Source: Plantago ovata (lineage: Eukaryota; Streptophyta; Magnoliopsida; Lamiales; Plantaginaceae). Taken from it: DNA of 64,000 nt. A program made the translations under genes and the position numbers. Below are positions 36,745-47,771 of this stretch, piece after piece. Below the pieces are notes generated by a model. It made no database searches. It was given only the letters and a program-made list of their open reading frames with translations, and was not told the DNA's origin. Position 1 is the stretch's first letter, and every line of letters starts with the position of its first letter. The stretch covers positions 102,647,348-102,711,347 of the forward strand of contig CM051456.1 of assembly GCA_028274465.1 (NCBI GenBank), in the 5' to 3' direction.

Positions 36745-37120
36745 ACACGTTTAGCGACGGAACAATCCGTCGCTAAACCACACCGATCGGTCACTAATAT
36801 TCGCTAGCGACCGATCGGTGTTTTTAGCGACGGATAAATTCGTCGTCGCTAAACCGTTAGTCGCTAGCGAATTAGCGACCGATGAGATTTCCGTCGCGAA
36901 TTTGCGACGGATTAGCGACGGAAAATGAGGTTGACTTTTAACAACCGATGAATTATCCGTCGCTAAAGTCACCGGACTTTTAGCGACGGATGAGTCTCAT
37001 CGGTTGCTAAATGTTAGCAACGGATGAGCCTTATCCTTCGCTAAATGTCTGGGACTTTTAGCGACGGATAAACTCATCCGTCGCTGGATATAGCGACGGA
37101 TGAGCCGATCGGTTGCTAAT
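36745..37120. repeat. CACTA left subterminal repeat zone
   Basis: More than a dozen copies of TTAGCGACGGA, TAGCGACCGAT and complements, many paired head-to-head as palindromes (for example TTTAGCGACGGA facing TCCGTCGCTAAA at 36751-36778). In this superfamily such repeats bind the element-encoded protein. Confidence 0.85.
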
Positions 37121-37377
37121 TTGTTTTTTTTTTTAATTTTTTAGATATAATAATGAGACCCAAAATCAAATGCAACCTGTTTAATTAAGCAACATGTTAC
37201 AGAAATTCTATAGACCAAATAAACCAAAAAATAATCCAAAAAAATCATAATAAATGTACCAAAACCCTCCATACATATAATAATAATCATACGTACACAA
37301 TACTAATCCAAAATAATATCATAGTGTACACAGTATTCATGTAGAAAATAGTAAATAGAGTCGAAAAGGATAGGGGA

Positions 37378-39143
37378 TCATGGAGTAGGTGGATCCATCC
37401 CCAGCTTCGCATACAGCTGAGCAAACATAGTATCATATTCAGCCTGCTTCGCAGCTAGCCTCTTAACCTCCTCATCCCTCTCCTGCAACTGAAGTAAGAG
37501 GGCCTGCTCTCGAGCGGAAGCTGCTGCTGCTGCTGAAGATGATGAAGATGTACTGGCACGGGAACGACGAGTCGGCCTCGAGTCCAATTCAGGGACGGCT
37601 GCTGCACTCCCCAGTCCCAAGCGACGGCCCTTCTCGTCTGGAGGATTCACCTCGAGGAAAATGACATTCATTTCCTCAATAGTGAGATCCTGATCATGAA
37701 TCCTGTCCTCGTAGGCCGTCTGAAATTATAAATCAAGAGTATAAGGTGTTAGTTATGTTGTTAATTAGTTATGAAATCATCAGTATTTAATAAACACATG
37801 TATTGTTGAACTTACCGCAATTGCTGTGGCCTCGTCACACAACCACTGTCCGTCCTTGGCCTTCTGAGATCTCGAGAACAAGGTGAATAGGAGACTCTCC
37901 TTATCCTTCAACTGAATGACACATGAAAGCATCATATACTTAGTTTGAAAGTTCGAAATGCAAGTAAATAACAAGTATAAGAATGATGAATTCACAAAGT
38001 TAATACACTTACCTTCTGCCTCACATGTGCTGTAGCAATCGACTCAGAGCCAAAACGGTGTGTCACCAGGGTACGTGTCCCATCATTCGGCTGCTTCTTC
38101 CTGTTCTCAGTGTTCTGGTCAGCCTGCGCCTGGACTCTCTCGTTAGCCCAATACACCTTCCACGCCTCCCAAATTTCATCTCCGGGCCAATCACCGGTAC
38201 GTGGACGGTTATTTGTCCACAGTTTCTTCAGGTTATGAACCATGAACTTGTAAAGGGCACTACCGTGAGAGTTGAAGCTCCACCAGAGATCCATCAGCAA
38301 TGCTTTCGGAAGGAAGAATTCTTTCTACACAATTACAAATAAACATCGAAACACATACGTTGGTGAATACTTAAAAACATTCAAGTATAATAAGGGGAGC
38401 TAACATGTATCAAATATATAACAAGGGAAAACAACATCTATTCAGGTATATCGGTGACTAACATATCACCCAAGTTCAGTGGCTAACATACCACTCAAAT
38501 ATAGTGGCTACCATACCACTCACATTGTCCTATATTTCACTAAAACAATGGTGACTAACATATCACCCAAGTACAGTGGCTAACATACCACTCACACAAA
38601 GTGGCTAACATACCACTCACAACACAAACAATTGGGTAATTATTGTATGATTATTAACTCACCCTCAGCTCCTCGAACAGCCCTCCCTTAATTTGGTCCG
38701 GGATGCAATGCCACTGGCTGCCACCCTCTTGCGGTGGGATCATCCTGTTCCGTATTATCGCACTGAGTACTTTAGCAGCGCGCTCCCCATACAACCTGTG
38801 AAGAACAGGTAAGTCAATAGTGACAAGGTTAGTTCGGTATATATATATTAAAAGTTCGTAAATCAGTTAATGCCTAATACTTACTTCTCTCCATTGGGGT
38901 AAAGGACATGGCAACCATTCCACATAAGACCATCTTCCGGCCTTTGAAAGGGACAACCGTCGTCTGGAACGTGGGCCCACGGGTCGTGGAGGGAGGAATG
39001 AGGAGTCGATCCCCTGCTCGACCCAGGTGGAGTCCCAAAAACAGAAGGGGAGCCCTGCTGTGAGCCCTGCACGGTGTCCTCTCCGTCGGTATCATCTTCT
39101 GGGACTGCGGGGTCAGGTATCGTGGCCTCCTGGGTCGTGGCAT
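37378..39143 (-). CDS. CACTA second gene, Transposase_24-type, five visible exons
   Basis: Exons on the minus strand: 39143-38885, 38795-38663, 38324-38013, 37911-37816, 37719-37378, all with GT-AG borders and matching phase. The first is Pro/Ser-rich and ends with WNGCHVLYPNGEK; the next has LYGERAAKVLSAIIRNR and QWHCIPDQIKGGLFEEL; the third LYKFMVHNLKKLWTNNRP, DEIWEAWKVYWANERV, HRFGSESIA; then SLLFTLFSRSQKAKDGQW; then IEEMNVIFLEVNPPDEKG, a Ser/Ala run, a coiled-coil-like helix and a stop. This fits the second protein of plant CACTA elements. The first visible exon begins in mid-codon without an ATG, so at least one upstream exon is shared or non-obvious. Confidence 0.75.
38453..38619. repeat. 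Six short hairpin repeats in an intron of the CACTA second gene
   Basis: Units GGTGA-CTAACATA-TCACC (twice) and AGTGG-CTAACATA-CCACT (four times, one with CTACCATA). The 8-nt loop is constant while the 5-bp stem changes on both sides. All lie in the intron between 38324 and 38663. Confidence 0.75.
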
Positions 39144-39306
39144 CTGCAATAAAAAGATCCGTGTTAGTACATACACAATTGAATATAAAACATGTAAAGT
39201 CATTAAGAGATAAAGTAATGAACATTTTTTTATTATATGCCTGATAGATAAGTCTAATCTAAGTCTAATCTAACTACCTAGTACTAATTCACGTACCCTC
39301 TATAAT

Positions 39307-42300
39307 CTACTCTGGTTGTAAGTCAATGAAAACATCATCATGCAGCTGAATAACTTCTACTGTAGCCTGTACAGTTTTTCTAGCCTGACCATCGACATCT
39401 TCTTCTTGGTACGAGTTGTTAATTGACTCGTCCTTCTCCACATACTCAACTTTGGATCGAGAATTTATAGGTACAGCAGCTAACCAATCGCCCTTATCCT
39501 TTTTCAAGGTAGGAAACTGAAGAAATACAGCTTGAAGTGCTTGACTTGCCAAGATAAATGGTTCGTACACTTTGTACTTCTTCTTATAGTTTATCTCCAC
39601 CATATCATACTCCTCAAGCCTCCTGGTGCCTACATCAGTGGGATCATACCAATCAACATCAAACAACATTGTTCTTTTCAAACGTACTCCGGGATATTCA
39701 AGGCGAATAATATGCCTAAGCTTCCCATAGTAATCGTAGACATCATCACCTATGTCTTTCCCCAAGACACGAACCCCACCATTAACTGTAGCATCTGTCG
39801 ATCCACACTCACTACTGTTGAACCTAAGTCCATTTACAATGTAAGATGGGAAGGAGGAGTATCTTCTCCCAGGTCCACTTGCTAGTGCTCTTAAGTAAGG
39901 ACATGTTATTTTGTTGGCCGGGTTCTGTACATGCTCTTTGAACCATGTTGGAAATTCGGAGACTAGGGCCTCCCTAAGCATGTCCTCAATTGTGTCATCC
40001 ACCACTATAGGATTTTGCTCTATACAACGGGCGCTGAAGAAACTGCACATGATGCGTATATTTGGTTTAATACTACCATTTTCTCTAAAATAAGATTTTA
40101 ATTCAATCGTAAAACGTAAGAAGGCAACTAACCTAGTAAACTTGAGATGGAATGGGTTGAGCTCAGCACAATTCTGAAGGACATACGAATGTGCAGCATT
40201 GTACTCTTTATCCGTCAGATATGCCACTTTTTCTTCACCATACGCCCTCCCCGAAACCTTAAAGATTGATAGAGAAACTTTATGGTCCTCTTGCACTTGA
40301 AATGTGTCGGCATTTCTAGCCGGCCTAGATGTCTTCGTAGGGACCCAGTGTCAAAGAAATAGGAGCAAAAAGTTGCAGTCTCTGCTCGAATGTATGCATT
40401 GGCAATCGAACCCTCAGGCTGAGCTTTGTTCTTCACATAATGCTTCAGCTTGCCTAAGTATCTGTTATAATATGTCTGTCATAATTAGATATACTATACA
40501 ATTATGTGTCATATATGTTTGTAAATATGATACTAAAATATTTACCTCTCAAAGGGATACATCCAACCATACTGAACAGGTCCGGCTAGCAACGCCTCAT
40601 CTGGTAGGTGAATGAGCAAGTGTTCCATGGAATCAAAGAAGCTAGGTGGAAAGATACGCTCGAGCTTGCACAGAATCACCGGTATGTTAGCCTTCATCGT
40701 CTTCAACACTTCAACCTCAACAACCCGTGTGCATAGATTCTTGAAGAACAAGCTCAACTCGGTCAAGGCACTCCATACCGATCTATCTAAGAGCTGGCGA
40801 AATGCAATCGGGATGAGCCTCTCCATGAACACATGACAATCGTGGCTCTTCATCCCATACATCTTTGTCTTACTCGTGTCCACACACCGAGCAAATTTAG
40901 AAGCATAATTGTCGGGGAACTTCAACAACTTCACCCAATCAAAAAGTTCCGCTCTAGCCTCTTTGGACAAAGTGTATTTAGCCTTCGGCCACTTGCCATC
41001 AGCATTCTTGTTTGACAGTCCGGGCCTCCTGCATAGAATATCTAACTCTTCCCTGGACCTAACCGTGTCCTTTGTTTTGTTGGGAATTTCACAAATGGTG
41101 TTGAAGCAGTTCTCAAATACGTTCTTCTCAATATGCATGACATCCAAGATATGACGTATGCGAAGACTACTCCAATAAGGTAAATCCCATAGGATGCATC
41201 TCTTTTTCCATCCATACTCACTTTTGATATTCTCGTTATGCTGTTCCCACCCAACCTCAGTTACTTTCTTGTACCCCAAGCGTTCTATAATAGCAAATTG
41301 TTGTGCACTTGTTAGTTCTTTAGGGGCCTTCTTCAACACCACTTTGTTCTTAAGAAACTGAGTCTTGTTCTTTCTGAACGGGTGTTCATCGTCTAGAAAC
41401 CTGCGATGACAATCAAACCAAGATTCCTTTCGACTCTTCGGCAGATAGTGTGAATCAACATCATCCAGACAATGTGGACATGCCTTGTATCCGGATGTTT
41501 TCCTTCCAGACAACATGGAGTATGCAGGGAAATCACTGATGGTCCAGAGTAGTGCTGCTCTCAAGGTAAAGTTCGTCTTTGTTGAGACATCGTATGCCGG
41601 GATACCATCCTCCCACAACTCTATAAGCTCCTTGATTAGTGGCTGCAAGAAGACATCTATCTTCTGTCCTGGATCATCCGGCCCTGGCACCAGCACGGTC
41701 AAGAACATGAATGGTTCTTTCAAACAGTCACCCGGAGGCAAGTTGTAAGGTGTAAGCATCACTGGCCAGCACGAATACTTCCGTTCACTCCCAAACGGGT
41801 TCAAACCATCAGTACTAAGTCCCAATCTTACATTTCTAGACTGGGCTGCAAACTGTGGATATTTCACATCAAACTCTTTCCATGCCGGCGAGTCTGATGG
41901 GTGACCCATCTTACCCTCTTGGTCATCCGCGACTACTCTCTCCTTGTGCCAACGCATCTTATTTGCACATGCATCTGATGCATACAACCTCTTCAGACGA
42001 GGGCCTATAGGAAAGTACCACATTTTCTTGTGGGAGAGATTCTTCTTCTGTCGTTTCATTGCAGCGCCCTCCTTGTAATGACTATACCGGTCCTTCCCAC
42101 AATGTTTACATTTCAACAAACCTTCATCCTCCCCCCAATAGATCATACACATACTCGGGCAGCAATCTATTTTCTCCATAGGCAATCCCATCGCCTTCAT
42201 CTTCTTCTGCGCTTGGTAATAGTTTGTTGGAACTAGGCTTCCTTCAGGCATAGCATCCGTGATCAAACTCAACCAATCGTTGCAGCTCCTTTCTGAATTC

Positions 42301-42857
42301 CCACCACCCTCCTTGTTGCTCATAATTCGAGACAACATAGTCAATTCATTCATCTTGCACCCCGGGTAGAGTGGCATCTTTGACGCTTCCAACAAGTCAA
42401 AGAACTGTTGTGACTCAGCATTCGGAGGCTCCTCATTAACAACACCCTCCGTGAACTCTTGACCCGCAGCGTTACAGACCATCTCTTCCATCCGGTCCCC
42501 TGTGGCATCATCATGAATACAGGCACCTGGTGTAGCACTACTCTCCTGCCTTTTCCTACGCTTCCCCGACAACATGGAATAATCCCCCAACAAACGAACT
42601 GCCTCACCATGATGATTCCACACCTCATATTTAGGGACAAAACCATTACGCTTCAAATGGTCTACAACCACCGTAGAGGGTAAGTACTGACGGTTCCTAC
42701 ATTTCTTATGGTTGCAAGGACACTTCATCATCCCAGTACTCAAACACTCGGGTTTTGACAATGCAAATTCGACAAATGCATTGACCCCTTGTACAAACGT
42801 AGGCAAAAGTATTCCATCTGCAATCCTACTGTACATCCAAGTACGATCGGGATTCAT
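39307..42857 (-). pseudogene. TNP2-type CACTA transposase, single-base frameshift
   Basis: Exon 1 42857-40546: a transposase-associated N-terminal domain (WMYSRIADG, GMMKCPCNHKKCRN), the Transposase_21 core (YYQAQKKMKAMGLPMEKID, MGHPSDSPAWKEFD, NVRLGLSTDGLNPFG, YNLPPGDCLKEPFMFLTVLVPGP), the TSGYKACPHCL zinc-like motif, RHILDVMHIEKNVFEN, and the DUF4218 region ending GPVQYGWMYPFER. Intron 40545-40462 joins to YLGKLKHYVKNKAQPEGSIA. A second intron fits at 40132-40043. DUF4216 follows (LASGPGRRYSSFPSYIVNG, DVDWYDPTDVG) and the stop is at 39307. One G appears to be missing in a G run near 40350, shifting frame between CSYFFDTG and the next segment. Otherwise the reading frame is open over about 1,130 residues, so it could be a recently inactivated copy or carry a sequence error. 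Confidence 0.88.
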
Positions 42858-43920
42858 AATTGAATGCTAAACCTGGCCAATGGAAGTTTAGTACATTGCG
42901 GCTAACGTTGTTTTTCACCAAGTACTCATTTTAATTATCAATTTTTTACATTGCATTATATACTCCCAATATTTCTACATTAGAAATAAAAATACTCATA
43001 TTATCTTCTAACTTTAATTTATCAATGAGTTATTTCCTTCATACTTACACTTTTTTTAAACAATAATTACCTATATTTATCTATATTTCCATTATACTTG
43101 TACAATTGTCATTATAATAACTACTTACAATACACTATAATTACATATATTTTTCATTATAATTATGCATTTTGCATTATAGTAACAACTACCAATACAC
43201 TATAATTACCTATATTTATCTATATATTTCCATTATACTTATGGAATTTCCATTATAATAAAAACTTGCAATACACTATAATTACCTATATTTATCTATA
43301 TTTTCATTATATTTATACAATTTCCATTATAATAACTAATTACAATACACTATAATTACTCATATTTCCATTATAATTATACTTATGCAATTTTCAAATC
43401 TAATTAGTATATCCCAAACAAACTACACTAATTGAACAAAACTAACTACGTAGATAATCCCAAACATAATCGAACCAAATTCAAATCCCAAACATAATCG
43501 AACCCAATTCAAATCCCAAACATAATCGAACCCGATTGAAATCCTAAAGATAATCAAACCCAATTCAAATCTCAAACATAATCGAACCCACTACATCCCA
43601 AACATCCCAATTGAACAATACTAACATCAAAACTAGCTAATAAACCATAAAACACTTCAAAATTGAAAAAATACCAAATTTACAAAAGTTAGGTTTCGAG
43701 ATTAGTACCTTTAATTGCGGAATAAATAGAACAACCCACTTCAAATTGAATGTCTCACTACGTTCCTTGTTGAATTGGCTTCGATTTGACACCAAGATTG
43801 GAAGAAATGATGGAGTATAAGGGAAGATTGAAATTGGAGAGAAGAAGTGAGAAAAATGGAGATGAAGAGAGCAGAGAGCAGAAATGAGTTTCTGCTTCTC
43901 GTTCGCTGGTGAAGAAGACT
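42858..43920. other. CACTA 5' region, non-coding
   Basis: AT-rich, with several near-repeats of a CACTATAATTACCTATATTT unit (42960-43400) and of CCCAAACATAATCGAAC (43440-43590). It is presumably the promoter and leader of the transposase transcript. Confidence 0.55.
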
Positions 43921-43924
43921 AGGT

Positions 43925-44262
43925 CATCCGTTGCTAACCAGCGACCGATCGGTCGCTAAATAGCGACGGATGACGTCATCCGTCGCTATATTTCAAAAGC
44001 CTTTTTCCTATTTTTTTCCTGGGTCAACGTTTAGCGACCGATGACTCATCGGTCGCTAAATAGCGACGGATGACGTCCATCGGTCACAGAGTACAGCGAC
44101 CGATGACTCATCGGTCGCTAATTAGCGACCGATGAGTCATCGGTCGCAAATACTCCACGCCCTATTACGAATTGAGTTGGTCCGTCGCTAGGGGCAATTG
44201 ATCCGTCGCAAATTGACCGATCGGTCGCTAATATTAGCGACGGATCGATCGGTCGCTGATAG
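43925..44262. repeat. CACTA right subterminal repeat zone
   Basis: Dense TAGCGACGGATGA / TCATCGGTCGCTA words in both orientations, with palindromes such as GCGACGGATGACG facing CATCCGTCGC near 43963-43992. Confidence 0.85.
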
Positions 44263-44295
44263 TGGTTGCTGATTTCTGTTTTTCTTGTAGTGAAT

Positions 44296-45097
44296 TTAAC
44301 ACAACACACATGAATATTTCACAAAATTTGTATGCAGAGATGGCCAGCTGTAAACCACTCTAAGTTTCTCCATTTATTCAGCTTATAGTATCACAAAATA
44401 AAATGATATTTTGCTTACAAAAGACAATGTCAGTAGATATTTTATAGGAAGCTTAAGCAATCAATTATCATCTATGTACGAACTAAGTGAGTTTCTAACT
44501 CTCACTTTACATAATGAACAATAACTAAAGTACATAAATGGAGTATAAGAAGAGTCATGAACTCATGGCATTCATCATATTCATAACATCATTCCAATTG
44601 TATGAAGGAGAGAGCGCTTTTATTCTTTTACCTCAAAAGCTCTCTGATTTATTGGATTCGTTCCCTTTTTAAATATGATTATTTCCATTTTTCTGTATGA
44701 TTCAGTTGTAAAATCGGGTAGCTATTAATTATGGGTCATTAATTATTGTGGTTGTTTTTTATTTTTTAGTAGGACACAAAATATTTTGAACCCAATAAGT
44801 ACTCCCCAAGTTGAATTTGAAGGAAATTAGGAAAACTAATTGATATTAATACTGTAATTTAGACTAGACTTTTTTTTGGTAATGATAGACTGTCAATACT
44901 TAGACTTTATCAAAACGTAAAAATGATACAATTAGGGGAGGTGTTATATCTCGAAAGATAACAGTCTCCATATCCTTATCAGCTTAGTTCGTACAAAGAT
45001 TAAGTTTTTAGAAATGATTAGATTCGAGAATAAATAGAAAAAAAGAGAAAAAGATACGAAGTGATGATAAAAGAGGAGTTGGAGATTTACTGATTTT
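44296..45097. other. Gene-free stretch
   Basis: Continues the AT-rich DNA interrupted by the CACTA element. No coding region seen. Confidence 0.5.
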
Positions 45098-45102
45098 GTT
45101 GA

Positions 45103-45673
45103 TGTTGGATTTTAAAGGATTGGGCCACCACATTATCCACACATTGGTATGATATTGTCCACTAAGGCCCAAGGCCCAAGTGGTTTTGTTCTTGGTATGA
45201 TTCCCAAAAGGCCTTATACCATGTAGGATAGTGTGTGTTATTATATACCCATATGTCTTTCCCCTTTCTAGTGAGGTGGGACTTTTGATTGCTCCAACAA
45301 TCCTCCCCTCAAGCGAAAGACCATCGAACACCGGCCTCCCCTTGAACGACTAATCCAGTTTTTACTCATATTCCTCGGAAATCGTCATCCGATGGAGCCC
45401 TGCATATTCCCGGAAATCGTCATCCGATGCAGAGGATTTTCATCGTTCCTCACTAGTTCCCACAGACGGCGCCATTTGTTGGGTTTTAAAGGATTGGACC
45501 ACCACACTATCCACACATTGGTATGATATTGTCCACTCAAGGCCCAAACCCAAGTGGTTTTGTTCTTGGTATGATTTCCAAAAGGTCTCATACCATGTAG
45601 GATAGTGTCTGTTATTATATACTCATATGCCTTTCCCCTTTTTAGTGAGGTGGGACTTTTGATTGCTCCAACA
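45103..45673 (-). mobile_element. TRIM retroelement, 571 bp, intact
   Basis: Two 197-bp terminal repeats (45103-45299 and 45477-45673), both TGTTGG...CTCCAACA, flanked by perfect 5-bp duplications GTTGA (45098-45102 and 45674-45678). The 177-bp interior has no ORF. A purine tract (CTTGAGGGGAGGA in minus sense) next to one repeat and a GGCGCCGTCTGTGG primer-site-like stretch next to the other set the orientation. Confidence 0.92.
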
Positions 45674-45678
45674 GTTGA

Positions 45679-46028
45679 AGCAGTAATTATTTTTTGTTGT
45701 TGTTATGAAAACAAGAGAATATTTTCTATTAAATTGTTATATCAACTAAAGTTATCACTATTCATTTTTGTAAAGAACCAAATGTAAATGTAAAATGGAG
45801 TATAGCAGTTGACAAAATCATACTCATTTACTCATATAGCACTGCGTGTTACAAATTCCTTTTTTGAAATATTAGCTCAATCTTGAACCGATCGATTGGT
45901 TTGGAATTTGTTGGACCAAACCATAGCACACTATATTAGATATTAGATACAGAACGCCTTAGATATATGTGTACGCCCGTTACATGTTACTCAATCCCGA
46001 TATAGTTTTGTACAAGTGAACCATAATC
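45679..46028. other. Gene-free stretch
   Basis: Nothing recognised. Confidence 0.5.
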
Positions 46029-46096
46029 ACACTAACTTTAAATCATGTTATAGCGGGGACACTCAGTTTGTAGGATATGAGCTTCTTACTTATTAA
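46029..46096 (+). pseudogene. Short DUF295 gene fragment
   Basis: About 68 bp closely match the DUF295 gene at 8313-8380 (shared TTTAAATCATG-TATA-CGG, ACTCAGTTTGT and ATGAGCTTCTTA words). It is too short to encode anything and is probably a leftover of a duplicated or captured copy. Confidence 0.65.
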
Positions 46097-46184
46097 TCAG
46101 AAAAAAGAAATCAGGACAACAAAGACGATCATCATACAGACAAAACAAAACATTAGCACATTGCTAATTTGCTAATCACTATTC

Positions 46185-46650
46185 GACAAGGGTTGCTAAT
46201 TATTTAATTTATATTTGGGGTATTTAATTCGAATGTGAGGGATTTAACTCATATCTTTGACATTTTAATTTTGCAGGGGATTTTAATTTGTATTTGGGGA
46301 GCCTTAATTTGTATCTGGGGGGATTTAATTTGTATATGGGGGATTGAGGTTGTATCGGGGGTTTAATTAGTTTATGAAGGATTTAGTTGTATATTGGGAA
46401 TTTAGTTTGTATCTGGGGGTTGTAGGTTGTATGTGGGGATTTACTGTAACTTGTATTTGGGGTATTTAATTTGTATCTGGGCGATTTAATTTGTATTTTG
46501 GGGTTTTAATTTTTATCTTGGGGTTTTAATTCGTGTCTAGGAATTTTAATTTGTATCTAGGTGTTTTAATTCATTATTTGGGTGTTTAAGTCCATATCTC
46601 ACGGTTTTAATTCATATCTTGGGTGTTTAGTTCGTATCTTGGGGTTTCAA
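46185..46650. repeat. Degenerate minisatellite, unit about 18-19 bp
   Basis: Roughly twenty imperfect units built on TTTAATTTGTATCTGGGG, becoming more diverged towards both ends. Confidence 0.75.
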
Positions 46651-47194
46651 TTCATACAGAAATAAAAGATTAAAAACAGGAAAGCTGAAAAAAAAGGAAA
46701 CCAGAAAAATAGTGAAAAAAAACGTGTGGAAAAAAAAAACCGTACATTTTACTTGAACTGGCGTCCTTCCTATAAATATAGGAAGGACCAGTCTTTTCTC
46801 TCTGAGATTTTGGCATTTTTCTTTTACTTCATAAAAATAGAAATATGAAATAGTATACTTTTAGCTTGCTTTGTCTCCTACTATCCACTGAGTACTATCT
46901 AACCATGATATTTCATTCGAAAAGGATACAATATATAGTGTCTCATATTCATAGACGAGTACTGCTCTTGGAAATTTGTAAACGATGCGGATATAGATGT
47001 TCACTCAAAAGAAAATAAATGCGGGGATATATGTTAAAGATAGAATATAATATTTATCAAAATTTAATTTTCCATCTTTTATCTTTTATTACCTTATCTC
47101 CTTGTACTTCTTTGACTGTTTAAATTCCTAATCTTTTTCATTATTAGTAGTGAAGTTTTTGAGTATAATAGAAATATACTTAAAGTCATTTAGA
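46651..47194. other. Gene-free stretch
   Basis: A-rich segment then AT-rich DNA; no gene. Confidence 0.5.
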
Positions 47195-47361
47195 CTCTGT
47201 TATTTTTGTCTGAAAATCGATTATTTTAAGTTCAGTTCGATGTATTAAGTTCAGTTTAGTTTAGTTCAGATTTGCCTAATAGTATTTTGTATACTAGTTA
47301 CAAATAAGTTCAGTTCAGTTCAAATTCATTCAATTCAAATCAGTTCAGTTCAGACGAAGAT
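47195..47361. repeat. AGTTCAG-rich repeat, copy 1
   Basis: Begins CTCTGTTATTTTTGTCTGAAAAT and is full of AGTTCAG words, ending TTCAGACGAAG. A longer copy is at 50569-50757. The ends of that copy are loosely complementary (TTCGTCTGAA against TTCGGACGGA), so this may be a MITE. Confidence 0.5.
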
Positions 47362-47755
47362 GCTTACTACTACAAAAATTGGTTAGTCATGTTAGGTGCC
47401 ACTCGAATAGACTCAATCCAATCTAGATCTCATCATAAAAATATAGAATTACATATTACATCACGCAATAGTTCCACTCTCATAAATTTTATAATTACTT
47501 AAAATTATGGTACCATACCAAGTAATACGTACGTGTGTATCATTTTTTATTTATACCAAATTAGTTTATAACGTTCGCGCTCTTAACCGAGGCGGAGTGA
47601 TGGAGTACACCACATGTACTTGGTTTCCACTTTCCATTGAATAGCGCGAACAAATACCGACACTTAAAGTAAAGTGGTGAATTCAGATTTCAGAACCGAA
47701 AGTAAAAAATCATCAACATCAAGAATCTATTCGAACACTATTATATGCTAGATCC
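47362..47755. other. Gene-free stretch before the LINE
   Basis: No coding region seen; ends at the LINE target site. Confidence 0.5.
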
Positions 47756-47771
47756 AACTCCGATGTCTACA

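Larger units (their letters stand above)
36731..44292 (-). mobile_element. Complete CACTA (En/Spm) DNA transposon, 7562 bp
   Basis: Starts CACTACAAGGAACAACA (36731) and ends TTTTTCTTGTAGTG (44292), with 3-bp duplications AAT at 36728-36730 and 44293-44295. Subterminal zones carry repeated TAGCGACGGA/TAGCGACCGA words in both orientations. It encodes a TNP2-type transposase and a second multi-exon gene, both on the minus strand. It looks recent and almost intact except for one frameshift in TNP2. Confidence 0.95.

Noticed and set aside
45008..45591. Minus-strand open frames of 68-107 codons
   Set aside because: They fall inside the TRIM LTRs and repeat with them; no protein features.
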